From Planctomycetaceae bacterium (lineage in GTDB: Bacteria; Planctomycetota; Planctomycetia; Planctomycetales; Planctomycetaceae): DNA of 7,233 bases. The position numbers and the translations under genes were made by a program. Shown here piece after piece: positions 6,301-7,233 of this stretch (the stretch's first letter is position 1; each line of letters starts with the position of its first letter). Location of the stretch: assembly GCA_029259875.1 (NCBI GenBank), contig JAJDEK010000240.1, positions 1 through 7,233 on the forward strand, in the 5' to 3' direction. The notes below the pieces were generated by a model. It searched no databases and was not told the origin of the DNA. It saw only the letters and a list, made by a program, of their open reading frames with translations.

Positions 6301-7233
6301 CGTCGCACTGACATTGGGAGCATCAGGCATGGGAGTGCCATTAAAGTTGTGAACTGGCGGATCATTAACTCCATCTGTGACGACGATCGTAAACGATGTT
6401 GTTAAGTCTGTCTGATTAGGCTGGAGTGAGTTACCAGCGAGATCTTTGACACCAGTCAAACTGGAGTTGTCTACATTGATAGTATAGAGCGTGTCTAAAC
6501 TAAATACGCCAACAATTGAAGTGAAGATTGCTTCGTTTGTATTGGAATTATAACTGAAGAGATAATCAGTGCCTTCAACTAATGTAGTCTGAGATGTTGA
6601 ACTGGTTTCAGCTGTCAGCGTAAATTGCAGTGAATTGACTAATCTATCATCAATACCAATTCCTGTATCTTGCAGCTCAACGATCATTGTCGTGAACAAC
6701 TCAGGGTTAGAAATATAAACCTCTGTGAGATTGTTATTGAGATCGACACCATTGGCATCATTATCGTCAGGTAAGCTAATGATAGCTGTAGGGCCTACGA
6801 AGTCAGCACGTTCAATCGCTCCGCGATCTTTAAAGATATTTGATCCCAGGCCGGGAGGAGGAGTTTGAGTTGGATCATCGACTCGCAATTGTCCAAAGGC
6901 ATCGTAATTCGGAGCAAAGATGTCAGAATTGGGCATACCTATTGCATCTTTGACATCTACGAATGCTGGTCGATCTGACAAGCTGTTTAAGGAACTGTCA
7001 ATGGCCTCACTACGATCTGCGAGATAGAAGTTCCCGATAGCCGCATCAACAAAAAGTGCTTCTGCTGCGCCAAGTTCAATCGGACTGTTACCCAAGGCCC
7101 CATTTACGTCATTTTCCTTGAATAAGTTAGCTCCGACAACATTGGGGATTCCGGCTGCAGATTGAAGATCGATACCAATGGCCGTATACGCAACAATGTT
7201 GTTTAGTATGGTTGCCGTGGCGAAGTTTTCAAC
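361..7233 (-). CDS. Giant secreted multi-domain protein: beta-helix, Calx-beta array, LVIVD propeller, dockerin, metallopeptidase (5' end outside window)
   Basis: A single frame of 2,290 codons ends with TAA at 361-363 and is open through the right edge. The TTG at 7093-7095 is inside recognisable beta-helix sequence and is not the start. Domains, numbered from the first visible residue: parallel beta-helix end (1 to about 120); Ig-like (about 147-288); cadherin-like (about 295-447); eight Calx-beta (448 to about 1375); seven LVIVD repeats (about 1385-1672); Thr/Ser-rich linker; cohesin-like (about 1720-1855); dockerin EF-hands (1869-1880, 1904-1915); HExxH peptidase (about 1950-2125, HEIGH at 2053-2057); Ser/Thr/Gln linker; acidic tail. 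There is no cysteine and about 20 lysines. No transmembrane segment is apparent. The role is probably extracellular or cell-surface, calcium-stabilised adhesion or matrix processing; this is inferred from domain content and no substrate can be named. The signal peptide and promoter are out of view. The planctomycete assignment rests on the architecture. Confidence 0.92.
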   Translation of the reverse strand, partial: VENFATATILNNIVAYTAIGIDLQSAAGIPNVVGANLFKENDVNGALGNSPIELGAAEALFVDAAIGNFYLADRSEAIDSSLNSLSDRPAFVDVKDAIGMPNSDIFAPNYDAFGQLRVDDPTQTPPPGLGSNIFKDRGAIERADFVGPTAIISLPDDNDANGVDLNNNLTEVYISNPELFTTMIVELQDTGIGIDDRLVNSLQFTLTAETSSTSQTTLVEGTDYLFSYNSNTNEAIFTSIVGVFSLDTLYTINVDNSSLTGVKDLAGNSLQPNQTDLTTSFTIVVTDGVNDPPVHNFNGTPMPDAPNVSATTDSEVPIVFSFNNGNRLTVTDVDAFLGTGEVEVTLTTVNGTLTLGSTNNLTFLGGTTGLGNETTITFSGLLDDVNAALEGTIWTPDAGYYSSFNLLNPATITLSTSDLANFDGSIATGDGAGSQTDVDVIDITVNDPPTVQFSSATYSVSEDGSSLNVTLTRNATAAPSTVQVTLADNTATSPDDYDNTPFTVTFAANQTTAIVVIPIIDDSLVEADETIDLTIISVDNALLGTQNTAQVTIIDNDQAVLTVNNVTDDEANGPFTFTVTMSNSVDRDVSFSFATADGTATVADLDYNQVNLGDQTLTFNANTSTLTQTFTIDVNDDVKVELDEFFNVFLGNLVVNNINGHDVVLGPLGSNNEHATGTIQNDDQAVLSIDDVSALESTGQLVFTVSLSNEVAGDISVLASTQDGTATTGDNDYVSSNQTITFLEGGSLTQNFTVTVNNDNTVELDETISAILSNLNANGFNVIIDILGGDTGTGTIENDDSATFTISNVTANETNGPFVFVVTMSNAVDVDVTVDIETVDGTALVSDNDYTEINIGDQPLTFVSGGSQSQVFTVDITNDNKVELDEIFTTILNNLNAGGRDVSIAGAVGTGTIVNDDQAVISIGNVSQFEDADAGAGAGIFTFTVSMSNPVDVDINVDVATQDGTATTANNDYTPIVLGDQPILFTSGGPSLQAFEVQVTVDNIVELDETFNTILGNLVTQGRNVILGTNGTGVIRNDDTAQITIDNVSDDEPNGPFTFTATLSNPVDSDISFDISTQDGTATAADNDFTAIINQLINFTTGGSLTQTFTVDIIDDSKVELDEIFNVVMGNLVNTGRNVTLGTPAEGTIGNDDSATLTINNISDLESNGPFTFTVTLSNEVDTDISVDAVTQDDTATAANGDYSALIAGDRVITFVSGDQLTQTFTVDVADENLVEADEIFSALLDLASLQDGGRNVSIINGGGEATIRNDDSATLSITPVIDTEDNSPFQFLVELSNPVDVAITVDASTVDGTAISPADFLEIIGQTLTFNAGETAQFVNVTVNQDIDPEIPETFEVILDNLNPNGRAVFLTSIDARSSSASADAAVAVDVVGDFAYIADRDGGLQIFNIADPSNPFHVGAYDFNQQGIAQAIDVVGNLAYLAVGEAGLQILDISDPTNPTFVGSIATPARARGVQVIGNLAYVADDSGNGGGLQIVDVSTPSTPVLVGSFGVATPGGLAGGVQVIGNIAYVTDGNNGLQIVDVSIPTAPTQIHNVATPGGAAIGLDVVGNFAYVANREGGLQIIDISTPATASIVGSFDTTGIATGVRIVGNFAYIADGAEGLQIIDITNPTAPAFANMQDTPGSARSLHVAGTLAFVADTFSGLQILEFFPSVTATGTILDPAGPPLTGTASANTTISTSLVTTPTSTTANGETSTVPKSEQWIDEWDSFWIEVWGNTSDGSGISGGTFDLEYNTDYFSATIVEYGSAFGNSTSSTIDDQTGIVSGITGQNNLGTLGSTDQVLLARIKFESLTDDGVSIDKATGFLGPHSLGIRVTNTQLDISGFGGVTASVAQSPTTDLWAVPFDLDDSGSINFRDLMTFASFYGTSVVDATSGLAWSLDFDKSGAINFKDLTYLATNYNLTKASGQQVIFPPNFPQEWYGPQLSTNGEDSLSDLIDAAVDEWKTATGNDELAVQVVVTDLGGQQLGEGHILELDENGVPVKGRVYIDDDAAGLGWYSSVEGLDFDSNGQAIAGSAAEGHYDLYTVLLHEIGHAAGFTTSYSAFSDHLATNGSGQVQFVGWDFVAPLTDDGLHIDNTFYPDDIMGATLDPATRKMISTLDAQILQTAYDNAAGAVITPLAAPLMASATATPVENTIQSTEAAFSSTKIVPAKVQSPQTTTVRSTQQATLVESVQQSEWEVATSLMFSNSVMTIEKPDTLEQLAGSLIEISYETEPFLSDELGKIKTEDAFSRFDFAHDFEFDDVTELEMVDDEVDSLFTDWTGPLV
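860..1385 (-). other. Metzincin-like zinc metallopeptidase domain (domain of the giant protein)
   Basis: Residues of about 1950-2125. The domain starts with a helix-like stretch around IDAAVDEWKTATG, then has the strand GRVYIDDDAAGLGWY, then the active-site helix LYTVLLHEIGHAAGF. HEIGH (1063-1077) supplies two zinc-ligand histidines and the catalytic Glu. Downstream, YPDDIMGATLDP (Met at 910-912) resembles the Met-turn of metzincins, and RKMISTLDAQIL resembles the closing helix of matrixin-type (M10) domains. The eleventh position of the HExxHxxGxxH pattern is Thr (1045-1047), so the third ligand must come from elsewhere, for example His at 1021-1023 or 943-945, or be missing. No propeptide with a cysteine switch is seen. 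Confidence 0.75.
1489..1629 (-). other. Dockerin type I-like pair of EF-hand loops (domain of the giant protein)
   Basis: Two 12-residue calcium loops occur 35 residues apart. Loop 1 is DLDDSGSINFRD (1594-1629) and loop 2 is DFDKSGAINFKD (1489-1524), each followed by a short hydrophobic helix (LMTFASFYG and LTYLATNYN). Positions 1, 3, 5, 9 and 12 carry D, D, S, N, D, as in dockerin/EF-hand loops. In cellulosomes dockerin binds cohesin, but outside them such pairs are common in planctomycete secreted proteins with no known partner. Here it lies between the cohesin-like domain and the peptidase rather than at a terminus. Confidence 0.85.
1670..2075 (-). other. Cohesin-like beta-sandwich domain (domain of the giant protein)
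   Basis: After a Thr/Ser-rich linker (about 2076-2180), residues of about 1720-1855 include 'WDSFWIEVWGNTSDGSGI', 'GGTFDLEYNTDYFSA', 'GIVSGITGQNN' and 'QVLLARIKFES'. The succession 'f.iev...', 'g.i.gg.f.l.Yn...f.a' and '..llari.F...' resembles the cohesin fold (carbohydrate-binding-like beta sandwich) found next to dockerin-like EF-hands in planctomycete proteins. The assignment is by pattern only and could equally be another beta-sandwich. Confidence 0.5.
2217..3080 (-). repeat. Seven LVIVD repeats forming a probable seven-bladed beta-propeller (within the giant gene)
   Basis: Seven units of about 42 residues (about 126 bases) carry the pattern 'V.VVGN.AY.AD...GLQI.D[I/V]S.P..P..V'. Clear cores are at about 3020-3075, 2880-2943, 2745-2817, 2600-2675, 2475-2540, 2340-2408 and 2218-2293. 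The last unit degrades at its end (GLQILEFF). The LVIVD family is known from bacterial surface proteins and is taken to fold as a beta-propeller. Seven repeats match a complete closed propeller. The binding partner is unknown. Confidence 0.88.
3110..5892 (-). repeat. Array of eight Calx-beta domains (within the giant gene)
   Basis: Using the NDD (or DND) linker as boundary, the units are at 5563-5892, 5185-5562, 4834-5184, 4483-4833, 4117-4482, 3775-4116, 3418-3774 and about 3110-3417. The complete inner units are 114 to 126 residues. Shared landmarks in each are an N-terminal strand of the type [S/Q]A.[L/I/F][T/S]I..V, NGPFTFTVT.SN.VD, DGTA....DNDY, VELDE (VEADE in units 1 and 7, PEIPE in unit 8), NL...GR.V and GTI.NDD. 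The acidic linker and the ELDE/EADE residues match known calcium-binding positions of Calx-beta folds. The first unit is more divergent (ends IDND). Unit 5 has an extra Asp/Ala/Gly-rich loop, and the eighth lacks its final strand before the propeller. Confidence 0.9.
5893..6351 (-). other. Cadherin-like domain (domain of the giant protein)
   Basis: Residues of about 295-447 contain 'FSFNNGNRLTVTDVDA', 'VEVTLTTVNGTLTLG', 'TITFSGLLDDVNAALEGTIW' and 'DVDVIDITVNDPP'. This is the pattern of bacterial cadherin-like modules: an acidic DVDA loop, a 'G.L.L' strand, an 'L..VNAAL.G..Y.P' segment and a V.D.P end that can bind calcium between modules. It sits directly before the first Calx-beta domain and probably continues the extended extracellular stalk. 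Confidence 0.6.
6370..6795 (-). other. Bacterial Ig-like domain (domain of the giant protein)
   Basis: Residues of about 147-288 run from PTAIISLPDDNDANGVDLNN to SFTIVVTDGVND. The motif order 'LVEGTDYLFSYNSNTNEAIF', 'DTLYTINVDN' and 'GVKDLAGNSLQPN' resembles bacterial Ig-like modules (Big_5/SbsA-type), in which the closing phrase 'I.D.AGN.L' is characteristic. It is probably a structural spacer. The exact family is uncertain without a profile search. Confidence 0.6.
6800..7233 (-). other. End of a right-handed parallel beta-helix (domain of the giant protein)
   Basis: The first visible residues read VENFATATILNNVIAYTAIG, a beta-helix rung of the type 'I.NN.I....' seen in pectate-lyase-like repeat proteins. 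They are followed by a NLFKEND turn and GNFYLADRSEAIDSSLN. That last phrase closely matches the closing segment of planctomycete right-handed beta-helix proteins (GNFYL...SPAIDS). A conserved-looking connector with FAPNYDAFGQLRVDDP and FKDRGAIERADF then leads to the Ig-like domain. Such helices often bind or cleave polysaccharides, but only the last rungs are here, so no activity can be judged. Confidence 0.75.

Noticed and set aside
361..7233. RTX-type calcium nonapeptide repeats (GGxGxD), which would support type I secretion
   Set aside because: No such repeats occur. The Gly/Asp-rich places are Calx-beta linkers and EF-hand loops instead.

Overview
The window looks like a piece of a planctomycete chromosome (Planctomycetota, probably a Gimesia/Planctomycetaceae-type lineage). 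This is inferred from one very large secreted multi-domain protein whose architecture and phrases are typical of that phylum: a beta-helix end with a 'GNFYLADRSEAIDS'-like motif, Calx-beta arrays, dockerin EF-hands and a matrixin-like HExxH domain in one chain. Base composition is moderate. No rRNA, tRNA, CRISPR array, insertion sequence or phage gene was seen.

Layout. Bases 2-289 (+) hold the last 95 codons of an alanine dehydrogenase gene (ald) that begins before the window. A 14-bp perfect inverted repeat (291-321) follows at once. It lies between two convergent genes and probably terminates both. The rest of the window (361-7233, minus strand) is a single open frame of 2,290 codons that is still open at the right edge, so the true N-terminus (signal peptide and most of the beta-helix) is outside the window. 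There is no intergenic stretch longer than about 70 bases, and no promoter is expected because both genes show only their 3' ends.

Reading the giant protein from its N-terminal side (right to left in the window), the order is: end of a parallel beta-helix; an Ig-like domain; a cadherin-like domain; eight tandem Calx-beta domains; a seven-repeat LVIVD beta-propeller; a Thr/Ser-rich linker; a cohesin-like beta-sandwich; a dockerin-type pair of EF-hand loops; a metzincin-like metallopeptidase; a Ser/Thr/Gln-rich linker; and a strongly acidic C-terminus. The visible chain has no cysteine and only about 20 lysines, which fits a calcium-dependent extracellular or cell-surface protein.

The most interesting detail is that the propeller appears to sit inside the eighth Calx-beta domain. 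That domain lacks its last strand before the propeller, and a matching strand (ATGTIL) appears directly after it. The peptidase is also unusual: it has HEIGHAAGF but a threonine where most metzincins have the third zinc ligand. The two genes are convergent and show no functional link. No wholly new system is evident; the novelty is at the level of protein architecture.
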